A DNA stretch of 64,000 bases from Bradyrhizobium sp. Tv2a-2 (lineage in GTDB: Bacteria; Pseudomonadota; Alphaproteobacteria; Rhizobiales; Xanthobacteraceae): NCBI RefSeq assembly GCF_000472425.1, contig NZ_AXAI01000011.1, positions 62,001 through 126,000 on the forward strand, read 5' to 3'. Below the pieces are notes generated by a model, which was not told where the DNA came from, made no database searches, and worked only from the letters and a program-made list of their open reading frames with translations. This document shows positions 1 to 7,619 of the stretch, piece after piece; the stretch's first letter is position 1, and the number at the start of each line of letters is the position of its first letter. Both the position numbers and the translations under genes were made by a program.

Positions 1-1
1 C

Positions 2-1708
2 GATTCGCGCGCGCAGGACCGCTTCGGGCAGTCGGCGCCGGTGCGGCTGTTCATCGAGCGTGGCAGGCTCGCCAACCATCGCTTCCAGCCGAGCCCCGAT
101 GACATCGCCCGGATCGTGCGCATCTGCGCCGGCGTCGATTGCATTCCGCTGGCGATCGAGATCGCGGCTGCGCAACTGCGCCAGCGCAATCTCGAGAGCA
201 TCGAAGGCGGCATCAACAAGCCGCTCGACCTCAGCGCCGGCGGCTTCCGCCGGCGCGTCGGCCGCCACCGCACGCTGCGCAACACGCTCGAATGGTCCTA
301 CGAGCTCTCAGATCCGAACAGCCGCCAGGTGCTGCAGCGCCTCTCGGTGCTGTCAGGCTCGTTCCACGAGGAGCAGGCGCTGGCGATCTGCGCCGGCGAC
401 ATGGGAAGCGAGTTCGACGTGCTACGCGGCATCGACGAGTTGATCGAGACCTCGCTGCTCGGCCGTGACGCCGCCAACCTGCAGCGGCTGCGCATGTTGC
501 AGACGGTGCAGGCATTCGGCCGCGAGAAGCTCGAGGAGACCGGGCTGCTGGAGACCGTGGAGATGCGGCATGCCGAGGTCTATGCCGCGCGCGCCAAGAA
601 GCTCGGCATGCAGCTTGCGACCATGCATGAGAGCAAGGCGGCGAATGCGATCTATGACGACATGCCAAACTTGCGTGCCGGCTTCGATCGCGCGATCGCG
701 CGCGACCTGAAGCTTGCCGCCGATCTCGCCGCGCCCCTGTTCCTGTTCAACTATTGGCACCGTGGCGCCGAGACCGGCAACTGGTATGAGCGCATCATGG
801 CGCGGCCCGGCGCCGACAAGCTCGCGCAGGCGCCGGTCCTGCTCGCGGCCGCGGCCGGACATGCCTTTCATGACGAAGGCGACCAGGCCAAGGCCAATGC
901 CTTCATCGCCCGGGGCCAGCAGGCCGAGGCCGCCGGCATGGACTCAAGCAAGGGATGGCTGTCCCATGTGCTGGGCCAGATGGCCCAATGGTCCGGCGAT
1001 CCCAAGGCCTGCGGCAAGAACCTCGCCGCTGCGATCGAGCGGGCGCATGCGACCGCCAACGTCCCCTGCGAGGTGATGTCGCTCTGCATGATTGCCAACC
1101 TCAAGGCGCGAACCAGCGATCCGGAAGGTGCTGCGGAAGCTGTCCGCCGGGTCAGTGAAATGGGGCAGGGGCAGGCGGTGCTGCCGCCGACCCTGATGGG
1201 CTACATCCATTATGCCCGCGGCGGCATTGCCGAGGACCCCAAGATGGCCATCGATGAGTACGAGACCACGGCCGAATGGGCCAAGATGGCAGGCAACCAT
1301 CTGGGCGCGCAGCGGGTCAAGCAGTTGATCGCCGACCTCAAGGCGGCCCATGCGCCGCCGGAGGAGGCCTTCGATATCCATATCCATTCCCTGATGGAGC
1401 TGCCGAGCCACGGCACCACCTTCTACACCTGGCTCACCATCCGCTCCCTGGTCCTGCCGCTGGCAGCGCTCGGCGCTTATGAGGAATTGGCCGTTCTGGC
1501 GGGCGCACTGAAGGCCTCGCCCCTGAAACTCGACCGCGCGGCGCGCGAGGCCGTCACAAAAGCACGAGACAACCTGGGAGAAGCTTTGTTTGAAACTGCA
1601 GCCGAACGTGGATCAACCTTTGACCCGACGGAAGCGCGCAGGTACACCATAGAAGCATGGCGGCGCATGACCGCCAACCGGGGGAAAGCGGACGCGGCGG
1701 ACACGTGA
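2..1708 (+). CDS. ATPase/TPR-type transcriptional regulator, C-terminal part
   Basis: The reading frame is open to the left edge of the window, so only the last 568 residues are visible. The first part resembles the ARC region of AfsR/NB-ARC-like signalling ATPases: IPLAIEIAAAQLR matches the usual LPLAIELAAARLR element, and RHRTLRNTLEWSYELS matches the block that normally follows it. From about residue 200 to the end the sequence is helical and alanine-rich with TPR-like periodicity. In this family an N-terminal winged-helix DNA-binding domain and a P-loop ATPase precede this part; both would lie outside the window. Only 27 bases separate it from the catalase-like gene on the same strand, so it could regulate or be cotranscribed with that operon (inference). 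Family assignment is fairly secure; its signal and targets are unknown. Confidence 0.75.
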   Translation, partial: DSRAQDRFGQSAPVRLFIERGRLANHRFQPSPDDIARIVRICAGVDCIPLAIEIAAAQLRQRNLESIEGGINKPLDLSAGGFRRRVGRHRTLRNTLEWSYELSDPNSRQVLQRLSVLSGSFHEEQALAICAGDMGSEFDVLRGIDELIETSLLGRDAANLQRLRMLQTVQAFGREKLEETGLLETVEMRHAEVYAARAKKLGMQLATMHESKAANAIYDDMPNLRAGFDRAIARDLKLAADLAAPLFLFNYWHRGAETGNWYERIMARPGADKLAQAPVLLAAAAGHAFHDEGDQAKANAFIARGQQAEAAGMDSSKGWLSHVLGQMAQWSGDPKACGKNLAAAIERAHATANVPCEVMSLCMIANLKARTSDPEGAAEAVRRVSEMGQGQAVLPPTLMGYIHYARGGIAEDPKMAIDEYETTAEWAKMAGNHLGAQRVKQLIADLKAAHAPPEEAFDIHIHSLMELPSHGTTFYTWLTIRSLVLPLAALGAYEELAVLAGALKASPLKLDRAAREAVTKARDNLGEALFETAAERGSTFDPTEARRYTIEAWRRMTANRGKADAADT

Positions 1709-1735
1709 GGTGCTCGTCCGTCCCGAGGAGGAGGT

Positions 1736-2818
1736 ATGGACGACACACCTTCGCAAAACTGTGGGGCGCAAAGCCCTTCAGCAAAAAATACTGCATCTCC
1801 AGATCCTTCGCCGAGCCAGCTCGTCGACGCCATCATTGAAGACTTTCCCGACCATAGGCCGGGCACGCGGCCGATCCACACCATCGGGATCGGTGTTGGT
1901 GGCTATTTCGAAGCTTCAGACATCGCGCGAAACTATTGTCGCGCCGAGCATTTTGGCGGGCAGCGGGTCGATGTATCGGTGCGTTTTTCCAACGGCTCGG
2001 GCAGCCCCGTCCAGCACGACGGATGGAATGACGTCCGTGGCATGGCGACCCGCTTTCATCTGAAGAATGAGGCGGCGACCGACCTGATCGCCATGACGCT
2101 CAACGGTTTCTTTGTCCGAACGACAAGGGAGTTCATCGACTTCACCACGGCGGCGCGGCAGCAGCCGGTCAAGAAGGAGACGCCGTGGCAAAAGATCTGG
2201 GATATGCTTCAGCTGAAGCAGCCGCTGCGTGATCCCTATCCCGGGCAAAAGGAAAGCGGCGATGCCGGCACGCTGGAATATGCCAATGCGCATCCTTTCG
2301 CTCAACTCGCGGTGTTTCAGGCGGGATCGATCGGGGCCCCGGTCAGCTACGTCCGGGCCGCCTATCACGCCGTTCATACCTTTATCGTGACCGGGGAGGA
2401 TGGGGTACGTCGTCCCGTCCGTTTTGCCTGGAAGCCGGTCGCGGGTGTGTGCAACACCGATCCCGATGCGCCGCCGGAGGACGACTATCTGCAGGGGGAG
2501 CTCCGCGAGCGCTTGGCGCGATGGCCGGCGCGGTTTCTGTTGATGATGACCATTGGCGAAAGCGGCGATGCACTTGACGACCCCACAGTGCCATGGCCGG
2601 CCAAGCGCGTGCGCGTTGTGATGGGTACGCTGATCCTGGACACCGTCCCGGCGGACCAGCAGGCGGCTGCCGAGCACATCAGCTTCAATCCATGGCGCCT
2701 GGTGGACGGCATCGAACCGTCCAATGACCCCATCCTGCTCGCCCGCCGTGACGCCTACGAGGACTCGCGCAAGCGGCGCGGCGGCACCGCATGTCCTTTC
2801 AACCGGAGCGGAACGTAA
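1736..2818 (+). CDS. Small catalase-like heme protein (SrpA-type)
   Basis: This 360-residue protein belongs to the catalase-related small heme proteins, which are shorter than the roughly 480 residues of full catalases. Visible catalase signatures are the distal histidine (RPIH, residue 48), VRFSNGSG (82-89, compare VRFSTVAGE), RGMATRFHL (101-109), the distal asparagine in NGFFVRT (123) and the proximal heme tyrosine in RRDAYEDSRKRR (Tyr341). There is no clear signal peptide. A strong GAGGAGG ribosome site sits just before the ATG. The stop codon overlaps the ATG of the next gene (TAATG), so the two are translationally coupled. Members of this family act as catalases, peroxidases or on lipid hydroperoxides; the substrate here cannot be read from sequence. 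Confidence 0.85.
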   Translation: MDDTPSQNCGAQSPSAKNTASPDPSPSQLVDAIIEDFPDHRPGTRPIHTIGIGVGGYFEASDIARNYCRAEHFGGQRVDVSVRFSNGSGSPVQHDGWNDVRGMATRFHLKNEAATDLIAMTLNGFFVRTTREFIDFTTAARQQPVKKETPWQKIWDMLQLKQPLRDPYPGQKESGDAGTLEYANAHPFAQLAVFQAGSIGAPVSYVRAAYHAVHTFIVTGEDGVRRPVRFAWKPVAGVCNTDPDAPPEDDYLQGELRERLARWPARFLLMMTIGESGDALDDPTVPWPAKRVRVVMGTLILDTVPADQQAAAEHISFNPWRLVDGIEPSNDPILLARRDAYEDSRKRRGGTACPFNRSGT

Positions 2819-3528
2819 TGGCCGGGCTTGCCGATCGGTTTGAGCAATTTGTGAAGAAGCTTCCGGAAACGAAAATCATGAAGTTCGTGGCGGGGAGGAT
2901 TCTTGTGCCCATTTGGGCCTCGCGCACGCCGGTGAAGCCCCAGCCGGGCGGCCCGCATTATTCGGTGCAGTCGGGCGACAACGTCCAGCGCATGATGAAT
3001 CTGATCATGCCGCTGAAGGACAAGTCGGCGGTCGGCCGCGCCGAAGCCGCGCTCGCGATCGCCCAGAACAAGGACGAGATCTATGCCGGTCTCGACAATG
3101 TCGGCACGGTCCACTTCGCGCGTTTTGTCATCGTCGGCGAAAACATCTGTATGTTCTCCGTCTATGACGGCGACTTCACCAACTACATCCGCGATTTCAT
3201 CGCCACCATCGGCTGCGTGTTCGATGCGGTCGTCAAACTGGTCGAAGGCGGCGATGCCGTCATTCCCTCCGAGACCCATGTCGAGAAGTTCATCGACTGG
3301 GTGCACGCCCATGACCTCTACCAGGTCTCGGACCAGGCAACCGACCTGTTCCGCGACATCGAGGCGGTCAATGGTGAGACGGCTATCACCAGGGATTTGA
3401 GGCTGTTGCCGCGGGACTTGATCCTGCAGCTTCACGTCAACCCCAATGTTTCACTTGGCTCCGGCTACCGCGCCTATCCCGGCTATTCGGTAGCCGAGGT
3501 GCGCAAGCAATTTGGAATCGGATGGTGA
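2818..3528 (+). CDS. Conserved protein of unknown function between two heme peroxidase genes
   Basis: This 236-residue protein starts at the ATG that overlaps the upstream stop codon; an in-frame ATG at 2791 lies inside the previous gene and is less likely. I cannot name its family. It has the segment VGTVHFARFVIVGENICMFS followed by YDGDFTNYIRDFIATIG, which looks like the repeated beta-alpha-beta pattern of a dimeric alpha/beta barrel, the fold also used by DyP peroxidases. No heme-ligand motif, signal peptide or membrane helix is obvious. It ends seven bases inside the DyP gene, so it is the middle gene of a coupled three-gene operon. A role as partner or substrate-handling protein for the peroxidases is inference only. 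Confidence 0.7.
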   Translation: MAGLADRFEQFVKKLPETKIMKFVAGRILVPIWASRTPVKPQPGGPHYSVQSGDNVQRMMNLIMPLKDKSAVGRAEAALAIAQNKDEIYAGLDNVGTVHFARFVIVGENICMFSVYDGDFTNYIRDFIATIGCVFDAVVKLVEGGDAVIPSETHVEKFIDWVHAHDLYQVSDQATDLFRDIEAVNGETAITRDLRLLPRDLILQLHVNPNVSLGSGYRAYPGYSVAEVRKQFGIGW

Positions 3529-4946
3529 GCGCCATGGTCGACGTCGCTGACGTGCAGGGAAATATCCTGCAGGGCTATCGCCATCCGCGCGTGCGGCACC
3601 TCATTCTCTCGGTCGGCGATGCCGCTGAGGCGCGCGCCTGGCTCGGCGCCACTGTGTCGGGTGCCGGTGGCGTGCCGCAGGTGACGTCGCAGGCGCCCTG
3701 GGACGAAAAGCCGTCCACCTGTTTCAACATCGGCCTGACCTTCGAGGGCCTGCGGGCGCTCGGTACGGCCAGCCAATCGCTTGCGAGCTTTCCGACCGAG
3801 TTCGTCGAGGGCATGACTGCGCGGGCGCTGAAGCTCGGTGACATCGGGGACAGTGCGCCGGAGCGATGGCCGGCGCCCTTCGACAAACCACGCGACATTC
3901 ACGTGATCGTCTCGGTCCACGCCAAGGAGGTGGCTGACCTCGACCGCGTACAGCGCCAGGCACTGCAGAACGCACGTACCTTCCGCCTGCTCGGCGTGCG
4001 CGAGGGGTTCAACTTCCACGGCGACTATGTGCATTTCGGCTATCACGACAACATCTCGCAACCGCGATTTGCCGAAATCCATGATCCCGAGGATTACCCG
4101 GATCCGCAGGAGATGGCACCGCTCGGCACGGTGCTGCTGGGCTATCCAAACAATTTCGAGGGTCTGCTCTGGCACGTGCCCGACCCGGTCGAGCTCGGAC
4201 ACAACGGGACGTTCAACGCCTTCCGCATATTGGCGCAGGACGTGGTGGGCTTCGAAAACTATCTGACCGAGGCGGCGAAATATCTCCTCACGCAGGCAGG
4301 CGTCGACGAGCTGCTGCCGCCGGGCGCCGAGACGAAGATCGGTGCGGGGCTGTCGCGCGAGGCTGCGCTTCGCGAGATCGTCGCGGCGCAGATGTGCGGC
4401 CGCTGGCGCAACGGCGTGCCGCTCGCGGTATCGCCGGATACGCCGGACCCGGCGACGCCGATCCCCGAGAAGCAGCTCAACAACTTCGATTATGCAGCGA
4501 ACTCCAGCTGTCCTTACAGCTCGCACATCCGCCGCACCAACCCGCGCGATGCCCAGATCGTGCAGCGGGTCGCCAACAATAGCCGACGCCTGGTCCGGCG
4601 CGGCATCCCCTATGGGCCGCCTTATGATCCCGCCAAGCCGGACGGGGTTGAAGCGCCCGAGCGCGGTCTGCTCGGCAATTTCATCGGTGCGAGCCTCGGC
4701 GCCCAGTTCGAGGCGATGTGCACCGATTGGGTCAATGTCGGGCTTCAGGATCCGCGTGTGACCGGCTCCAATGATCCGCTGATCGGCGCCAACGCGCCCG
4801 AGACCGGCTGGTTCGACGTCGTGCTCAAATCGGGCCGCACCTTCAGGCTGCGCAGCCTGCCGCGCTTCGTTCGCAGCAGGGGCGGGGCTTATACCTTCCT
4901 GCCGAGCGTCTCGGCGATCCGCTACCTCGGCTCGCTCGGCAAATAG
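3522..4946 (+). CDS. DyP-type heme peroxidase
   Basis: This 474-residue protein is a DyP-type peroxidase of the longer class that includes fungal DyPs. It starts with the typical DVQGNILQGY. The distal motif, normally GxxDG followed by ISQP, reads GYHDNISQP here (residues 173-181): the catalytic aspartate is kept but the final glycine is asparagine. The proximal heme histidine is His335 in SSHIRRTNPR, and RRLVRRGIPYG carries the conserved distal arginine region. No signal peptide is visible. The ATG at 3522 overlaps the preceding gene by seven bases; ATG 3534 is an alternative. It is the last gene of the catalase-like/unknown/DyP operon. DyPs use hydrogen peroxide to oxidise dyes, phenols or other electron donors; the natural substrate here is unknown. 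Confidence 0.9.
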   Translation: MVSAMVDVADVQGNILQGYRHPRVRHLILSVGDAAEARAWLGATVSGAGGVPQVTSQAPWDEKPSTCFNIGLTFEGLRALGTASQSLASFPTEFVEGMTARALKLGDIGDSAPERWPAPFDKPRDIHVIVSVHAKEVADLDRVQRQALQNARTFRLLGVREGFNFHGDYVHFGYHDNISQPRFAEIHDPEDYPDPQEMAPLGTVLLGYPNNFEGLLWHVPDPVELGHNGTFNAFRILAQDVVGFENYLTEAAKYLLTQAGVDELLPPGAETKIGAGLSREAALREIVAAQMCGRWRNGVPLAVSPDTPDPATPIPEKQLNNFDYAANSSCPYSSHIRRTNPRDAQIVQRVANNSRRLVRRGIPYGPPYDPAKPDGVEAPERGLLGNFIGASLGAQFEAMCTDWVNVGLQDPRVTGSNDPLIGANAPETGWFDVVLKSGRTFRLRSLPRFVRSRGGAYTFLPSVSAIRYLGSLGK

Positions 4947-5310
4947 GGCGTGATCCCGAAAAGTGTGACGCGGTTTTCCGAAATGATCATGCCCAATCAA
5001 AAGGCTAAAGCGTGATGAGCCCAAGCCCATCGTGCTTGAAAGGCGCACGCAAGGACGCGATCGGGAGGTAGCGGAATCGGGCAGAAACTGCCTTCCGCTT
5101 GCGCAACTCCAGCTCCTTTTGCCTAAATTCCGCGCCAATTCACGGACAACGCAGGCTGTTCGAATCGCAGGGGAATTTCCTGATTCGAGGCTGTAATCGT
5201 TTGAATCAAATCGTGTCCGGTTAACACCTTCAGCATTCGCCACATTTGTGACGACGTGCTAGGAAGCCATCGGGGTTGGTTCGGGCGACGTACCATTGGG
5301 GGTTGAACGT
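4947..5310. other. Intergenic region with a Rhizobiales-type repeat and a small hairpin
   Basis: About 360 bases without a gene. The first part (about 4949-5022) holds a repeat of the GATCCCGAAAAGTGTG...GGTTTTCCGAAA...GATCATGCCC type that I recall as very common between genes in Rhizobiales. An imperfect hairpin at 5161-5187 pairs CGAAT and CAGG with CCTG and ATTCG. The remainder up to 5310 would hold the promoter of the downstream gene, but I cannot place -35/-10 elements with confidence. Confidence 0.5.
4949..5022. repeat. Intergenic dispersed repeat (Rhizobiales type)
   Basis: The segment contains GATCCCGAAAAGTGTGACGC followed by GGTTTTCCGAAATGATCATG, with GATCATGCCC and AAAGCGTGATGAGCCC forming partial inverted symmetry. 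I recognise this pattern from memory as a multicopy intergenic element in Bradyrhizobium and relatives; no second copy lies in this window, so the identification rests on recall. Confidence 0.5.
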
Positions 5311-6330
5311 ATGAGTTCCAGGGGGACCGCATCAGAGATGAAAATCGCAGCCAAGCGCGGGCTTCGTGTCGGCGTCGTTGGCGCCGGCGTGATGGGGACC
5401 AATCACGCCCGCGTACTCGCCGGCCTGCCGGACACCAGCCTGGTCGGCGTGGTCGATCCCTTGCCGGCACATCGTTCGCGCGCCACTGATCTCACCAATT
5501 GCCGAACCTTCGCCGGCCTTGACGAGCTGGTCGCCGAAGGCGTCGACGCCGTCACCATCGCGGCCCCGACCCATATGCATCACGAGATCGCGCTCGCCTG
5601 CATCAACAAGAAGATTCATGTCCTGGTGGAGAAACCGATTGCCTCGACCGTCGAGGAGGGCCGGGAGATCGTTGCCGCCGCGGAGGCCGCCGGCGTCACG
5701 CTGATGGTCGGCCATGTCGAGCGCTTTAACCCGGCGGTCGCCGCGATCAAGCAGGCGATCTCGGGCGAGGATATTCTCTCCATCGGCATCACCCGGGTCG
5801 GCCCGTTCCCGCCGCGCATGTCCAATGTCGGCGTGGTCATCGATCTGGCCGTGCACGACATCGACCTGATCCGCTGGTTCACCGAGTCGGATATCGTGGA
5901 GGTGCAGCCGCAGCTCTCAAGCGCCGTGGCCGAGCGCGAGGACATCGCGCTGCTGCAGTTCCGCACCGCTTCCGGCGTGCTTGCGCACATCAACACCAAC
6001 TGGCTGACGCCGTTCAAGGCGCGCAACGTCACGGTCGCGACCCGCGGCAAATATGTGATGGGCGATCTGCTCACCCGCCAGGTCACCGAATGTTTCGGCT
6101 TCAAGCCCGACGGCAGCTACTCGATGCGTCATCTGCCGGTCGGCCATGACGAGCCGCTGCGCGCCGAGCTGATCGCCTTCCTGCAGGCGGTGCGCTCCGG
6201 CGGCACGCCCGCGGTCAGCGGCGACGAAGGCGTCGCCAGCCTCGAGATCGCCACGCGCTGCCTCGAAACGTCCGCCAAGCCCGCCGCCGCGGCGACCGCC
6301 CGCAAGGGGCCGCGCCGCGTCGCCGGTTAA
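5311..6330 (+). CDS. gnnA: Gfo/Idh/MocA dehydrogenase, probable UDP-GlcNAc 3-dehydrogenase
   Basis: This 339-residue protein has the N-terminal Rossmann motif GVVGAGVMGTNH and the family signature VEKPIAST, followed by the alpha/beta domain with HVERFNP and VHDIDLIRWF. It is followed at once by a sugar aminotransferase. In Acidithiobacillus, GnnA oxidises UDP-GlcNAc at C3 with NAD and GnnB aminates the product, giving UDP-GlcNAc3N for lipid A. Bradyrhizobium-type lipid A has exactly this 2,3-diamino-2,3-dideoxyglucose backbone, so GnnA is the best fit. A WbpB/WlbA-like role in O-antigen is the alternative, but no UDP-GlcNAc 6-dehydrogenase lies nearby. ATG 5311 is chosen for its GGGGG ribosome site; ATG 5338 is also possible. 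Confidence 0.8.
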   Translation: MSSRGTASEMKIAAKRGLRVGVVGAGVMGTNHARVLAGLPDTSLVGVVDPLPAHRSRATDLTNCRTFAGLDELVAEGVDAVTIAAPTHMHHEIALACINKKIHVLVEKPIASTVEEGREIVAAAEAAGVTLMVGHVERFNPAVAAIKQAISGEDILSIGITRVGPFPPRMSNVGVVIDLAVHDIDLIRWFTESDIVEVQPQLSSAVAEREDIALLQFRTASGVLAHINTNWLTPFKARNVTVATRGKYVMGDLLTRQVTECFGFKPDGSYSMRHLPVGHDEPLRAELIAFLQAVRSGGTPAVSGDEGVASLEIATRCLETSAKPAAAATARKGPRRVAG

Positions 6331-6364
6331 TTCACTCATGTGTCCACAATCGCTGCAAGGCTCC

Positions 6365-7516
6365 ATGAACCAGCATCTGCGTCCGCAACCCATTCCCTTC
6401 ATCGATGTCGGCGCCCAGCGTGCAAGGCTCGGCAAGTCGATCGACGAGGCGGTCTCCCGCGTGCTCACGCATTGCCAGTTCCTTGGAGGCCCCGAGGTGA
6501 CCGAGCTCGAATCACAGCTCGCCGCCTTCTCCGGCGCCAAGCATGTGGTGAGCTGCTCGAGCGGCACGGATGCGCTTCTGATGGTGCTGATGGCCGGGAA
6601 TATCGGCCCGGGCGATGCCGTGCTCTGCCCGTCCTTCACCTTCTGCGCCACCGGCGAGGCCGTGGCACTGACCGGCGCCACGCCGGTTCTCGTCGATGTC
6701 GACGAGGACAGCTTCAACATGGATGCGGTGTCGCTATCGCGCGGCATTGCGGTCGCAAAGCGGCGCGGGCTGAAGCCGAAGGTGGTGATCCCGGTCGATC
6801 TGTTCGGCCAAAGCGCCGACCACGATGCGATTGCCGAGGTTGCCGCAAGCGAGCGCCTGTTCGTGCTCGATGACGCCGCGCAGGGTTTTGGCGCGAGTTA
6901 CAAGGGCCGCCGGCTCGGCTCGATCGGGCATGCGACCGCGACGAGCTTCTTCCCCGCCAAGCCGCTCGGCTGCTTCGGCGATGGCGGCGCCATTTTCACC
7001 GATGACGACGAGCTTGCCGTGGCGCTGCGCAGCGTCCGCGTGCACGGGCAGGGCAGCGACAAATACGACAATGTGCGGCTCGGCCTGACCGCGCGGCTTG
7101 ACACCATGCAGGCGGCGATCCTGATCGAGAAGCTCAGGATATTCGAGGACGAGATCGCCTCCCGCAATGAGGTCGCCGAGCGTTATGCGCGCGGACTGGG
7201 CAACGTCGTCAAGGTGCCGCACTTGAAGCCCGGCTGCGGCTCGGTCTGGGCGCAATACACCATCCGCCTGCCCAAGGGTACCGATCGCGACGCGTTCGCG
7301 GCCGCGCTGAAGGCGCAGGGCGTGCCGACGGCGATCTATTATCCGAAGTCGATCCACCAGCAGACCGCCTACCGCCATTTCCCGGTAGCCGACGGCGGCC
7401 TGCCGGTCAGCGAGGCGCTGTCCGCCGACGTCATCAGCCTGCCGATGCATGCCTATCTGGACGAAGCGACCCAGGACCGCGTCATCGCCGCCGTGCGCGG
7501 CGCACTTTCGGCGTAA
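6365..7516 (+). CDS. gnnB: DegT/DnrJ/EryC1-family sugar aminotransferase, probable UDP-3-keto-GlcNAc transaminase
   Basis: This 383-residue PLP enzyme has the family blocks FIDVGAQ, FLGGPEV, SCSSGTDALLMVLMA and CPSFTFCATGEAV, and the cofactor lysine Lys199 in TSFFPAKPLGCFGDGG. It would transfer an amino group, usually from glutamate, to the 3-keto sugar nucleotide made by the upstream dehydrogenase. The product UDP-GlcNAc3N is the acceptor for LpxA when lipid A carries amide-linked acyl chains. ATG 6365 is preferred because AAGG precedes it; an in-frame ATG at 6338 exists. It lies 34 bases behind the dehydrogenase. The enzyme class is certain; the exact sugar is inferred from the pair and from Bradyrhizobium-type lipid A chemistry. 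Confidence 0.8.
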   Translation: MNQHLRPQPIPFIDVGAQRARLGKSIDEAVSRVLTHCQFLGGPEVTELESQLAAFSGAKHVVSCSSGTDALLMVLMAGNIGPGDAVLCPSFTFCATGEAVALTGATPVLVDVDEDSFNMDAVSLSRGIAVAKRRGLKPKVVIPVDLFGQSADHDAIAEVAASERLFVLDDAAQGFGASYKGRRLGSIGHATATSFFPAKPLGCFGDGGAIFTDDDELAVALRSVRVHGQGSDKYDNVRLGLTARLDTMQAAILIEKLRIFEDEIASRNEVAERYARGLGNVVKVPHLKPGCGSVWAQYTIRLPKGTDRDAFAAALKAQGVPTAIYYPKSIHQQTAYRHFPVADGGLPVSEALSADVISLPMHAYLDEATQDRVIAAVRGALSA

Positions 7517-7533
7517 TTCGGTCGCGCCACGGG

Positions 7534-7573
7534 TTCACCTCTCCCGACGGGTCTCCCCGGGGAGAGGTGAAGC
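7534..7573. repeat. Inverted repeat between gnnB and murJ
   Basis: TTCACCTCTCCC and GGGAGAGGTGAA form a 12-base inverted repeat around a C/G-rich loop. It lacks a T-run, so it looks more like a dispersed palindromic element of this genome than a terminator. A fragment of similar sequence, GGGAGAGGTGA, occurs at about 17743-17753. Confidence 0.6.
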
Positions 7574-7619
7574 GCGTTCTTCGCTTCAAACCGACGCTCA
7601 CTTCCTTTAGAAGCGGCGC

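Noticed and set aside
3483..5243. Long open frame antisense to the DyP gene
   Set aside because: It mirrors the codon pattern of the DyP gene, has an arginine-rich product without known motifs and no ribosome site; the plus-strand gene explains it.
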